From positions 1 to 28,713 of the forward strand of contig JBOFSR010000002.1 of assembly GCA_051651645.1 (NCBI GenBank): a DNA stretch of 28,713 bases, given 5' to 3'. The notes below the pieces were generated by a model. It was not told where the DNA came from. It saw only the letters and a program-made list of their open reading frames with translations, and made no database searches. Position numbers and translations under genes: made by a program. Shown one piece after another: positions 7,307 to 14,904 of the stretch; within the stretch, counting starts at the first letter, position 1; each line of letters opens with the position of its first letter. The stretch is from JBOFSR01 sp051651645. Its GTDB lineage: Bacteria; Spirochaetota; Spirochaetia; Treponematales; Treponemataceae.

Positions 7307-7705
7307 ATGGGAAGACCAAAAAAAAATTGCTGCGAAAGCCAAGAGCCTACAGAACCTGAAAGTCAAGAGCCTACAGAACCTGAAAGTCAAGAGCCTACAG
7401 AGCCTGAAAGCCAAGAGCCTACAGAACCTGAAAGTCAAGAGCCTACAGAGCCTGAAAGCCAAGAGCCTACAGAACCTGAAAGCCAAGAGCCTACAGAGCC
7501 TGAAAGCCAAGAGCCTACAGAGCCTGAAAGCCAAGAGCCTAGTGTTAATGGGAAAACTAAATTGTTTTGTGAAGCAAGAAAAGGAAAGACCATTGTTGCA
7601 ATAACAGGTTGTAAAATAACTTTTGATGAAAAAGGTTATGCAACTTGTTGCGGTGATGACGCTTTGTATCTTTCAAATATAGAATCTATTAAAGTTGTAA
7701 AATGA
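7307..7705 (+). CDS. Head-associated protein with SQEPTEPE tandem repeats
   Basis: 132 aa; GGAGG at 7292-7296 precedes ATG 7307. It starts MGRPKK, a basic AT-hook-like tip that resembles MSRPKK of the small gene at 11658. Eight copies of SQEPTEPE (residues 11-74) follow, then a partial copy and a C-terminal ~50-residue domain (TIVAITGCKITFDEKGYA). This pattern of short beta strands occurs in small phage proteins coded after the capsid gene. The Pro/Glu stalk is probably an extended spacer. A head fibre or decoration role is inferred from position. Confidence 0.65.
   Translation: MGRPKKNCCESQEPTEPESQEPTEPESQEPTEPESQEPTEPESQEPTEPESQEPTEPESQEPTEPESQEPTEPESQEPSVNGKTKLFCEARKGKTIVAITGCKITFDEKGYATCCGDDALYLSNIESIKVVK
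7337..7540 (+). repeat. 24-bp tandem repeat, 8 full copies plus half copy
   Basis: Eight 24-base units encoding SQEPTEPE (7337-7528) and a final SQEP (7529-7540). Units differ only at silent positions (AGC/AGT and GAA/GAG), so selection keeps the peptide. Copy number can be expected to vary by slippage or recombination without changing the frame. Confidence 0.95.
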
Positions 7706-8823
7706 TTACGGCTGTAGAGGTAAGCAAAAAAATTATCATCACCATTAGTGATACTACTCATGAGTGGTACAAGCTAGAAAGATGCAAGTACCGTGATGAT
7801 AATTGGCTTATCTATACAGAAGACGGTTTTGTTGCTAGAGACGATGATAGTATCCCTGTTAGAGTTAATGGGGATACTATTGATAATTCAAATATAGAGA
7901 ATACGTTGTATATGTACAGGTATTCTGATTATGATGATGAAAGCCATTCTGATTATAATTATTCAAGTTGGGTAAGGGTTGGGAATACAGAATCAATAGG
8001 GTATACATTTAATAATTATATTATACCTTGTGGACAGTGGGGAGAAATAGTAACAGCAGATGACATGCGGTTTACTTATCTTTGGGGTGTTGATTTAAAA
8101 TCGGCTAACGGAGATTCAATTAGCGACGATCAAATTAACTACTTCATTAATGCAAGTGCAGAAAGTATTGCACGGCAGCTTAATATAACAATAAAAAAGA
8201 AAAAACTTAGATACAACCCAAAAGAAAGGGGTTTGAAAAAAACAATAGATTACGACAAAGAAGAGGGTGTTTACGATTTTAAATATTCTCGTATTGCTAG
8301 ATATGGAATTATCAAAACAAGAGAAAGACCAATAATTAAACTTCATAAATTAGAGTTGTTAAGAAGGATGATAGGATCAAAAGATTTAAAAGATACTACT
8401 GTTGTTGACAAGACAAAGGGTATTCTTAAGCTGATGGAAAAGCCTGTTAGACCATCTGATACAAGCGACAGAATAGCAACCGCTATTAATTCATACGGAA
8501 AAGACACGTATTCAACAAATTTATTTTATGCCATAGATTATGATGCAGGATTTGAAACATCTGACGATATACCTGATGATTTAAGAGAAGTTATAGCAAA
8601 AAATGCAGCCGTAAGTATGTTAAATATTATTGGAGATGGTTTAATGAGTGGGTTTAGCAGCTCTTCATTATCAATGGATGGATTATCTGAAAGCTTTAGC
8701 TCTACTCAATCAGCAACAAGTGCTTATTTTGGAGCGAGAATAAAAGAATATAAAGATGATATCCAAAACTACCTAAAAGATAGTAAAAATAAATTTGGAA
8801 GTATGGTAATAGGGAGCTTGTAA
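7702..8823 (+). CDS. Phage head-tail connector region protein, unknown
   Basis: 373 aa; its ATG overlaps the TGA of the previous gene (ATGA), which suggests coupled translation because no clear ribosome binding site is seen. The N-terminal third is Asp/Tyr-rich; the middle has a basic helix-rich part (LNITIKKKKLRYNPKERGLKKT), and the C-terminus is Ser-rich then helical (FGARIKEYKDDIQNYLKD). No signal peptide or membrane segment. Position between capsid and neck genes suggests an adaptor or connector, but I do not recognise a specific family. Confidence 0.45.
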   Translation: MITAVEVSKKIIITISDTTHEWYKLERCKYRDDNWLIYTEDGFVARDDDSIPVRVNGDTIDNSNIENTLYMYRYSDYDDESHSDYNYSSWVRVGNTESIGYTFNNYIIPCGQWGEIVTADDMRFTYLWGVDLKSANGDSISDDQINYFINASAESIARQLNITIKKKKLRYNPKERGLKKTIDYDKEEGVYDFKYSRIARYGIIKTRERPIIKLHKLELLRRMIGSKDLKDTTVVDKTKGILKLMEKPVRPSDTSDRIATAINSYGKDTYSTNLFYAIDYDAGFETSDDIPDDLREVIAKNAAVSMLNIIGDGLMSGFSSSSLSMDGLSESFSSTQSATSAYFGARIKEYKDDIQNYLKDSKNKFGSMVIGSL

Positions 8824-9995
8824 TGGGACAAGGTCTAGGCAAGGATTCACCAGTAGTTTTATTGCTTGGAAAAGAAAACTACGAGGCTCTTATAAGCAGG
8901 CATGGACAGTGGACAAGATGGAGAGTTTCAAATAAATGTCCATGTGTTAAGCATACATCACAACAGCCTGATATTCATTGCGATAAGTGCGGCGGATTAG
9001 GGTTTGTTTATACATATCAAAAAAAAAGAATAATAACTCAAACAGTTTTAATAAAAGATGAAACAGGCGTTGTACAATTAAAAGAAAGATATGAAAAGTC
9101 ACGACTGGTTAAAGTTTATGACAACACAGGAATAATTTATAGCGACGTTGAGAAAAAAGGTGTGTTTGTTTTTATAAATGGAAAACCACCAAAGAAGAGT
9201 AGTTATCTAACGATTCTAATGGAAGATGATATTTTAATGCTTGTTGACAATGCAAGCTGCACTTCTATTGGGTATGGAAATTATAGAGTAGATGGATTGA
9301 GGGTTTCAAGACCTAGTACCGATGGACTGTATCACAACGTACCTTGCGATATTGAAAAGATAGATAAGGTTGTAGATGCAAAAAATGAAATATACGAAGT
9401 AAAAGAATTGAGGCAAGATTGTTTTTATATAGATGAAAAATTAGATGATGAAGGAAATGCTATACCAATAGAAAATCCAGTAAATGCGTACGGAATTAGC
9501 TACATAGAACCGTTTACATTTGTTATATTAAGTCAAAATTTAACAAAATCTGACGCTCAGCATGTACAAGAGCAAAACGGTGATGCGGTATTAACATTTC
9601 CGTACGCCTATGATGTTGCAAATGATGATGTAGTAACAGTACTTTCGGGTACTTATACTAACAAAAACGTAATAACAAAGAAAAACAATTTATACGATGT
9701 GATACCAGCATATTTTGTTGATGAAGTTATTTGTTGTATTGGAAAGAAAAGGGAGTATACACAAGGAAAGGATTTTATTTTAATTGGGACAAACAGGCTA
9801 AAATGGACATGTGATGACATGCCTTCTAATGGAGAGGCTTATTCAATAACATATAAAGTTAATCCTACTTACAAGGTTGTAAAAGCAATACCACAAATAC
9901 GTACAAGTGAAAATCAAAGAATGCCTAAAAAAGCGGTTGTAAAATTATTTGATACTTACGGAGAAAAAAGAGGGGTAAACAAGCAAGATGGTTAA
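8823..9995 (+). CDS. Zinc-ribbon phage connector/neck protein
   Basis: 390 aa; GGGAG upstream and ATG 8823 overlapping the previous stop (TAATG). C39-P-C41 and C53-D-K-C56-G-G-L-G form a four-cysteine zinc site (CPC, 11 residues, CxxC), a pattern I recall in proteins coded between capsid and tail genes in contractile and siphovirus-type phages. The rest is beta-rich. It ends 8 bases inside the next gene. A structural role at the head-tail joint is inferred from context; exact function unknown. Confidence 0.5.
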   Translation: MGQGLGKDSPVVLLLGKENYEALISRHGQWTRWRVSNKCPCVKHTSQQPDIHCDKCGGLGFVYTYQKKRIITQTVLIKDETGVVQLKERYEKSRLVKVYDNTGIIYSDVEKKGVFVFINGKPPKKSSYLTILMEDDILMLVDNASCTSIGYGNYRVDGLRVSRPSTDGLYHNVPCDIEKIDKVVDAKNEIYEVKELRQDCFYIDEKLDDEGNAIPIENPVNAYGISYIEPFTFVILSQNLTKSDAQHVQEQNGDAVLTFPYAYDVANDDVVTVLSGTYTNKNVITKKNNLYDVIPAYFVDEVICCIGKKREYTQGKDFILIGTNRLKWTCDDMPSNGEAYSITYKVNPTYKVVKAIPQIRTSENQRMPKKAVVKLFDTYGEKRGVNKQDG

Positions 9996-10785
9996 ACTTG
10001 ATATAACTCTTAATAATGATTTATTATTCCAAATACAATCTCAACTAGAGGCATTTACTGGAAAAAATGGGGGAAAGATAGCACCTGGAATGAAATGGGC
10101 TTTTGAAGAATCAGCCAATTTGATAAAAAAATCATGGCAAGGCTGGGCTGGTGGATCTAAAAGCATTCCGTATTTATCTGACTTAAAAAGTCCTAGTGCA
10201 AGACTTGCTCAATCAATAAAAAAGAACAAGAGATCTGATTTTGATATATCAGTTGAAAGCAATTCCGCTCACATGAGCAGGCTGCAGGATGGTCAAGAAG
10301 AATTAGATATGAAAAAAACACATCCATACGGAAAGAAAAGCAGGGTTTCAAAAGATAACGTTCCTTACTTAATAATACCGATGAGATGGGGTACACCGAA
10401 CAGCAAAGGCGGAAAAAGAGCTAGTTTCGGAAACACAATAACGCAGGATGCCTACAATATTATAAGGTCAAAAAACTTTAAAAAAAGTACAACAACAGGA
10501 GATATTAAGTTAGAAAAAAATTATAAAGGCGAACAGATAGAAAGGGCTGTATATAATTGGGGTGATAAACTTGATTCCGATGGAAATATGGGCGGAATGG
10601 TAAGAATGCAAACAGGAAAAAGCTCTTATTTAACATTTAGAATAATAAGCGCAAAAAGCAAAGACACAAGCTGGATACGCAAAAGAGTAGAAGGTATAGA
10701 TATAGAGGGTGGTTTAAAAAAAGGTCTTGAGCCATATATACAAAAAATTATGCAAGCAGGAATAGAGCAAGACTTAGATATATAA
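9988..10785 (+). CDS. Neck / virion morphogenesis protein (Mu gpG / HK97 gp10-like candidate)
   Basis: 265 aa, preceded by GAGGGG. The N-terminal helix-rich part (GMKWAFEESANLIKKSWQGWAGG), a central DVPYLI-type strand (NVPYLIIPMRWGTP) and the late TFRIISAKSKDTSWIRKRVEGID fit the general layout of neck/tail-completion proteins that bind the head-tail joint. Position just before the tail operon agrees. It is the last gene of the head operon; the next promoter starts six bases after its stop. Family assignment is by pattern only. Confidence 0.45.
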   Translation: MVKLDITLNNDLLFQIQSQLEAFTGKNGGKIAPGMKWAFEESANLIKKSWQGWAGGSKSIPYLSDLKSPSARLAQSIKKNKRSDFDISVESNSAHMSRLQDGQEELDMKKTHPYGKKSRVSKDNVPYLIIPMRWGTPNSKGGKRASFGNTITQDAYNIIRSKNFKKSTTTGDIKLEKNYKGEQIERAVYNWGDKLDSDGNMGGMVRMQTGKSSYLTFRIISAKSKDTSWIRKRVEGIDIEGGLKKGLEPYIQKIMQAGIEQDLDI

Positions 10786-10790
10786 AGTAA

Positions 10791-10819
10791 TTGACAAGTA
10801 TTTATTTTTATTTTATTAT
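10791..10819 (+). promoter_or_regulatory. Promoter of the tail operon (P-L2)
   Basis: TTGACA at 10791-10796, 17-base spacer, TATTAT at 10814-10819. Perfect -35 and near-consensus -10; it lies in the 133-base gap before the sheath module. Confidence 0.75.
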
Positions 10820-10851
10820 AAATATGACATTAATTAAATCGTTTGTACTTT

Positions 10852-10905
10852 AAAAAGGCAGCGTAAACACGTCAATAATAGATGTGCTTATGCTGTCTTT
10901 TTTTT
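10852..10905 (+). terminator. Leader hairpin L2 with T-run, touching the ribosome binding site
   Basis: The arm 10852-10866 (AAAAAGGCAGCGTAA) pairs with 10888-10902 over 15 bp with two G-U pairs. An inner CACGTC/GATGTG stem of 6 bp closes on AATAATA. Eight Ts (10898-10905) end directly at GGAG (10906-10909), the ribosome binding site of ATG 10919. Same layout as L1: consensus promoter, short leader, terminator-like hairpin, then gene. Confidence 0.8.
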
Positions 10906-10918
10906 GGAGTTTTTATAA

Positions 10919-11686
10919 ATGAGATGTTTTATTAACAGAGGATTGATTCTTGAGCATTGCATAAGAGATGCTATACACAAGTATTTTGATGACATAAAAC
11001 TAGAAGAACTATATAAAAATTTTCATGTATCAGTAACAAACGATCATCCATTTGCTGAATTATACAAGCACGACAGCTTAACAGCAGCAGATTATTTCCC
11101 TTCTGTTATTATAACTACAGAAGAAGACAGCAAGCCGAGAGACCTTATGGATTTATCTCCAAACATTGACTGTATAGGTATAAATATTGATGACTTAAAC
11201 GAAATTACTAAAACTACAAAAAAAGTAGGCGATGAGGAAATTGAACTTTCAGGAATATGCAATGTAATCGAAAAAAGTATTTTGGACTACCTTAAAAAAG
11301 AACTAGAAGACAAAGGTATGGTTTATGGTTATTCATGCACGACAAGGAAAAAAGATACTATTTCAATAGAAATATGGGCGGAAAATATACAATTAAAAAA
11401 CGAACTGTACGAGCAATTGCGTCTTTTTATCGTTTCAAATTTAGAAAATTTTCTTGAAGTTGATTATGGATTTTATGCAATTGACGTTATCGAGACGTCT
11501 TTGGTTGGGCATAGATCTAATAATTACAATATAGATTTTGACGTTGCTTTAACAGGTGGGCATATATCTTTTGATGTAAATTATTGCATAGAGCAAATAG
11601 TTATTGATACGGATATCAAAGAGCTGCACGGAGAAATAATAACGGAGGTAATAGATCGTGTCAAGACCGAAAAAAACAAGCGATGA
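10919..11686 (+). CDS. Tail module protein, possible tail terminator
   Basis: 255 aa; GGAG lies 9 bases before ATG 10919. First gene behind the second leader, upstream of the sheath. The middle contains a repeating strand-helix layout (GMVYGYSCTTRKKDTISIEIWAENIQLKNELYEQLRLFI) that resembles the ferredoxin-like fold of tail terminator proteins. That role also fits the position between neck and sheath. I cannot confirm the family by eye. Confidence 0.4.
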   Translation: MRCFINRGLILEHCIRDAIHKYFDDIKLEELYKNFHVSVTNDHPFAELYKHDSLTAADYFPSVIITTEEDSKPRDLMDLSPNIDCIGINIDDLNEITKTTKKVGDEEIELSGICNVIEKSILDYLKKELEDKGMVYGYSCTTRKKDTISIEIWAENIQLKNELYEQLRLFIVSNLENFLEVDYGFYAIDVIETSLVGHRSNNYNIDFDVALTGGHISFDVNYCIEQIVIDTDIKELHGEIITEVIDRVKTEKNKR

Positions 11687-11876
11687 ATTGAATTTTGTAC
11701 AAAATGATCCTGTGGAGAGTTGTGTAGAAAATATTGGACTGGAAAGATTTTTGCAAATCTCGCCACAGCCTAACGGAATAACAGCATTGTTGCGTAGAAA
11801 TTATTCGACATGTGTTAAAACGAAAGAAAACTGGCTTTTAACGATAGAAGAAATTCTTAATCAAAAAATAACATAA
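11658..11876 (+). CDS. Small hypothetical protein, GTG start
   Basis: 72 aa starting at GTG 11658, with GGAGG at 11644-11648. It overlaps the previous gene by 29 bases. Starts MSRPKK, like MGRPKK of the repeat protein at 7307. The rest is compact and mostly helical (LERFLQISPQPNGITALLRRNY). Function unknown; small genes directly before the sheath are common in contractile phages. Confidence 0.6.
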   Translation: MSRPKKTSDELNFVQNDPVESCVENIGLERFLQISPQPNGITALLRRNYSTCVKTKENWLLTIEEILNQKIT

Positions 11877-11886
11877 GGGGGAAATT

Positions 11887-13608
11887 ATGGGTGTTCAACC
11901 AGCAAGATTTAATAGTGCAGGTCAATCTTCTCAACACTATATACCAGGTGTATATGGAAGGGATAAAAATGTTCCATCAGGGACAGGTGTGTCATCAGGC
12001 AATTTGTGTATTATAGGTAGCTCTTTGGGCGGAAAACCTCTGTCGATGCATGTTGCAGGAGATACAGCTGAAGCAAAAGAGATTTTAACTAGTGGGTCTT
12101 TACTTGATGCAGTAGCTCATGCGTTTAATGGAAGTACTACATTTGTACCGCAAAGAGTATTTTTTATACGTGTTAATAATGGAACACAATCTAGTATTGA
12201 GCTGTTAAACAACGGAAGCACAATTTTAACAGCAAAGAGTGCTGACTATGGCGTTCACATGAACCAACTTAAAATGTGGGTAAGAGATGGAAGCAAAGAA
12301 GGAAAAAAAATACTTTTATCATTCAAGGGAAATGATTTTGATGTTGACAACATAGCAAAAAAATCATTTAGCATAATGTACACTGGAGATGGAGACAGTG
12401 CAAATTGTACCATAAATGCTGCAGGTCTTGAATTGACAGCATTAAAGGATTCTGAAGAAATTGATGCATTGAAAGTGTCATGGGATGAATGCAAGACGCT
12501 AGAGGAGCTTTCTTTGCGAATTAATGATTCAGGAAAATACGCATTTACTTTAATTGATACAGCTGATGAATCTTTGACATCTGATTTAGACCATGTTTCA
12601 AACGTTTCTGTATCTGAAACTGATGCAACCGTATTTAACAGCGATTTAAAAGCTTTTATGGATGCATTGATTTCTTGTAAGTATATTGGCGAAGTTACCC
12701 TTGCTGATGATTCAGTAAGAATTTTGCCAGAAAATAATGTTGGGTATGTTTATTTCAATGGAGCTGAAGGCGGTACATCAACCGTAGCTGATTATATTAA
12801 TGCCCTTGAAGAGTTGGAAAAAGAGGATATACAAATAATAACAACTCATTCAACAAATACAAGCGTGCATACGCTTATATCTGATCACTGTATTTCAATG
12901 TCAGGTATTACAAAAAAGAAAGAGCGTACTTTTTGGGTTGGGACAGCTAAGGGTGTAAGTATTGACGAGGCTATTAGCAACTCAAAAAGCCTAAACACTT
13001 ATCTTGGATCTGTAGTAATGACAGGTGCTAACGCCAACAACCCTCTTTTAGGGAAAGCTGAAGATATTACGCCAGCAATGGTTGCATGTAAATGTGCTGG
13101 TATTGAAAGTGCTATTGGTGTTAGCAATCCGCTTACAAACAAAGTGTTAAAGGTGAACGCTTTTGACAAAAAATACAAAGACACTGAAATCGATAAAATG
13201 ATAGCAAATGGCGTTACGCCATTTGGAGAAAACGAAGACGGAGATCTTGTTTGTATTCGCTCTATTACATGCTATCAGGGTAACAATCTTATTCAAAATG
13301 AAAGATCTATGACTAGATCTGTGTTTTATATGAATAGAGATTTAAGAAAAGCATATTCTAAAAGAACAGGAACAAATACAGCACCATCTGAATCCGATGT
13401 TTTACAGGTTTTATCAAATAAATCAAAAGAATGGTTTTTGGATGATTTGATAACAAAAAGTGATGATGGCGAGTTTGTTTTTGATAAAAAAGTACGTTTT
13501 GACGGAGATAAAACATATCTTGATTATGCGCGGTTTATTAGAGCGCCTAATAATTTTATGTTTGTAACTGCAACAAATCAAGTTTATAGTTCAACTATAG
13601 AAATTTAG
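11887..13608 (+). CDS. Tail sheath protein
   Basis: 573 aa, strong AAGGGGG before ATG 11887. The N-terminus HYIPGVYGRDK and the strand CIIGSSLGGKPL are typical of contractile sheaths. The C-terminal domain has CIRSITCYQ, RSVFYMNRDLRKAYSKR and a final FMFVTATNQVYSSTIEI strand; in sheath proteins terminal strands exchange between subunits. Its pairing with the tube gene directly downstream is diagnostic for a contractile tail. Length is within the usual range for long sheath proteins. Confidence 0.92.
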   Translation: MGVQPARFNSAGQSSQHYIPGVYGRDKNVPSGTGVSSGNLCIIGSSLGGKPLSMHVAGDTAEAKEILTSGSLLDAVAHAFNGSTTFVPQRVFFIRVNNGTQSSIELLNNGSTILTAKSADYGVHMNQLKMWVRDGSKEGKKILLSFKGNDFDVDNIAKKSFSIMYTGDGDSANCTINAAGLELTALKDSEEIDALKVSWDECKTLEELSLRINDSGKYAFTLIDTADESLTSDLDHVSNVSVSETDATVFNSDLKAFMDALISCKYIGEVTLADDSVRILPENNVGYVYFNGAEGGTSTVADYINALEELEKEDIQIITTHSTNTSVHTLISDHCISMSGITKKKERTFWVGTAKGVSIDEAISNSKSLNTYLGSVVMTGANANNPLLGKAEDITPAMVACKCAGIESAIGVSNPLTNKVLKVNAFDKKYKDTEIDKMIANGVTPFGENEDGDLVCIRSITCYQGNNLIQNERSMTRSVFYMNRDLRKAYSKRTGTNTAPSESDVLQVLSNKSKEWFLDDLITKSDDGEFVFDKKVRFDGDKTYLDYARFIRAPNNFMFVTATNQVYSSTIEI

Positions 13609-13618
13609 GAGGTATTAA

Positions 13619-14140
13619 ATGGCACAGCAAAATGTAAAAGGCAATAAATTAGCCAGAGGTGTAAACTGCAAGGTAAGGATGGATCCAACCGATCCAAACG
13701 GAAGCAATCCAGTTATAGTAGGTTTTGTTAGCGATGCACAAATCAATAAAGCTATTCAAAACGACAAAGCAAAGGTTGTTGGTTCAATTTTGCCTGTTTC
13801 AATTGATGCAACAGCTATTGAAACAACTGTTTCATTGAATGGGTTTGTTCCATCTAAGGCATTAAAAGAACAAGGAGTTTCTAATGTTGACGGCGGAGGG
13901 AAAATAACACTTGATACGCTAAATACAGATGACGACAAGACACTTGACGAAAAAGTTTTACAAAAAATACCATATCTTGATCTTTATGATGAAAAGCACG
14001 GATCGATAATTGGGGCTACAACATGGTTGTCGCCAACATCATATAATGTTGATGTTAAAAGTGAAACATACATAAGAGTAAGCTGTGGATTTGATTCAAT
14101 TGGATTTAAAAATGGATCTGATTATAAAACATTGTATTAA
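13619..14140 (+). CDS. Tail tube protein
   Basis: 173 aa; GGAGG at 13608-13612, ATG 13619. Beta-rich small protein directly after the sheath, the canonical place for the inner tube. It contains strands such as IVGFVSDAQINKAIQNDKAKVVG and SETYIRVSCGFDSIGF, compatible with the tube beta-barrel fold. It would stack in hexamers to form the DNA channel inside the sheath. Confidence 0.85.
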   Translation: MAQQNVKGNKLARGVNCKVRMDPTDPNGSNPVIVGFVSDAQINKAIQNDKAKVVGSILPVSIDATAIETTVSLNGFVPSKALKEQGVSNVDGGGKITLDTLNTDDDKTLDEKVLQKIPYLDLYDEKHGSIIGATTWLSPTSYNVDVKSETYIRVSCGFDSIGFKNGSDYKTLY

Positions 14141-14149
14141 GGAGGGTAA

Positions 14150-14677
14150 ATGACTTTTGAAGATAAACCAAAAGAAATAGAATCTGAAGAAGAGATATCT
14201 ATAGATGAGCAAGATGATATATTCTATGCTCTTTTGCGTGGAAAAAACATAACAGAAACAGTTAAAACATCAAGAGGAAGATTTAAAATAAAATTCCCAA
14301 TACAAAAAGATTTAATAACTATCAATAGGCTTGTTGCATCTATGAGAAACGGTGTTCCTTGTACAAGCTTTGATGTTGATGCAAATTTTATGATGTATAA
14401 AATAGCTTTTTTAAATATTGTTGTTATTGACGGAGAGAATTGGTTTGTTAAATTAAAAAAACAATATAAGAATGAAACATGGGAGGAGGTGCCAGATACA
14501 AATTTCATTGATGAAATATTTGTTATGGCGTATTCTTTTCGCAACGAAATTGAAAGCAGGATTGGAAAAAATGAAACAAACCCCGATGAGTCCGTTCATA
14601 TGGAGCAACAGGGTGTTCAAGAGGCTGTGGTTAATGGTTTATTCGATGGAGTTGGGTCAGGAGAGAAAGAATCTTAG
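14150..14677 (+). CDS. Tail assembly chaperone (G-type)
   Basis: 175 aa, AAGGAGGG before ATG 14150. It lies between tube and tape measure, where tailed phages encode the chaperone that binds the tape measure during assembly. The sequence is acidic at the start and mixed helical later, with KIKFPIQKDLITINRLVASMRNG in the middle as in chaperones of contractile phages. Its end overlaps a second ORF in the +1/-2 frame that runs to 14843, the usual layout for a frameshifted G-GT pair. Confidence 0.72.
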   Translation: MTFEDKPKEIESEEEISIDEQDDIFYALLRGKNITETVKTSRGRFKIKFPIQKDLITINRLVASMRNGVPCTSFDVDANFMMYKIAFLNIVVIDGENWFVKLKKQYKNETWEEVPDTNFIDEIFVMAYSFRNEIESRIGKNETNPDESVHMEQQGVQEAVVNGLFDGVGSGEKES

Positions 14678-14843
14678 CGACGATTTTATAGATCTTTTTT
14701 TTAACTTTGCAAATACTTTTACAAAAGAAAGTGTTCAAAAAGGTTTTTTAGAGCAAGCTAAAAAAGAAACTGAAAAACTTACAGAAGAGCAATTCCTTGA
14801 ACTAGGTTATTCTCAAGAAGATTTGTTCAACATGGATTTATGA
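14646..14843 (+). CDS. Second chaperone ORF (T extension), probably made by frameshift
   Basis: The conserved-looking part is NLSDDFIDLFFNFANTFTKE to the stop at 14843, a Glu/Lys helical tail. An ATG at 14646 is in frame (65 aa) but has no ribosome binding site at useful spacing. The frame is +1 or -2 relative to the G ORF. At GGAGAG (14660-14665) a tRNA-Glu on GAG 14663-14665 could slip -2 and re-pair with GAG 14661-14663. Alternatively a +1 slip at TCT-TAG (14672-14677) would bypass the stop. Mu-like phages are known for -2 shifts at this gene. Confidence 0.55.
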   Translation: MELGQERKNLSDDFIDLFFNFANTFTKESVQKGFLEQAKKETEKLTEEQFLELGYSQEDLFNMDL

Positions 14844-14852
14844 TTAAAAAAC

Positions 14853-14882
14853 ATAGCCTATTCTTTTTTTTGAATAGGCTAT
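14853..14882. terminator. Bidirectional hairpin between chaperone and tape measure
   Basis: ATAGCCTATTC pairs perfectly with GAATAGGCTAT over 11 bp around a loop of eight Ts. It is flanked by AAAAAAC on the left and ATTTATTTT on the right, so it could terminate on either strand, with the better T-run for reverse-strand transcripts. It ends 22 bases before the tape measure GTG and may reduce or time its expression. Confidence 0.6.
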
Positions 14883-14904
14883 ATTTATTTTATAGGGGTG
14901 TGAA

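Noticed and set aside
7286..7534. Reverse-strand ORF with repeated FRLCRLL units
   Set aside because: Antisense reading of the 24-bp repeats; no ribosome binding site, and the + strand frame shows silent-only variation, which marks it as the coding one.
7337..7540. CRISPR-like array
   Set aside because: Units follow each other without spacers and keep a reading frame; it is a coding tandem repeat.
14472..14645. Upstream part of the second chaperone ORF
   Set aside because: It only overlaps the chaperone in another frame and gives an unlikely Arg/Trp-rich peptide; only the part after about 14660 looks coding.
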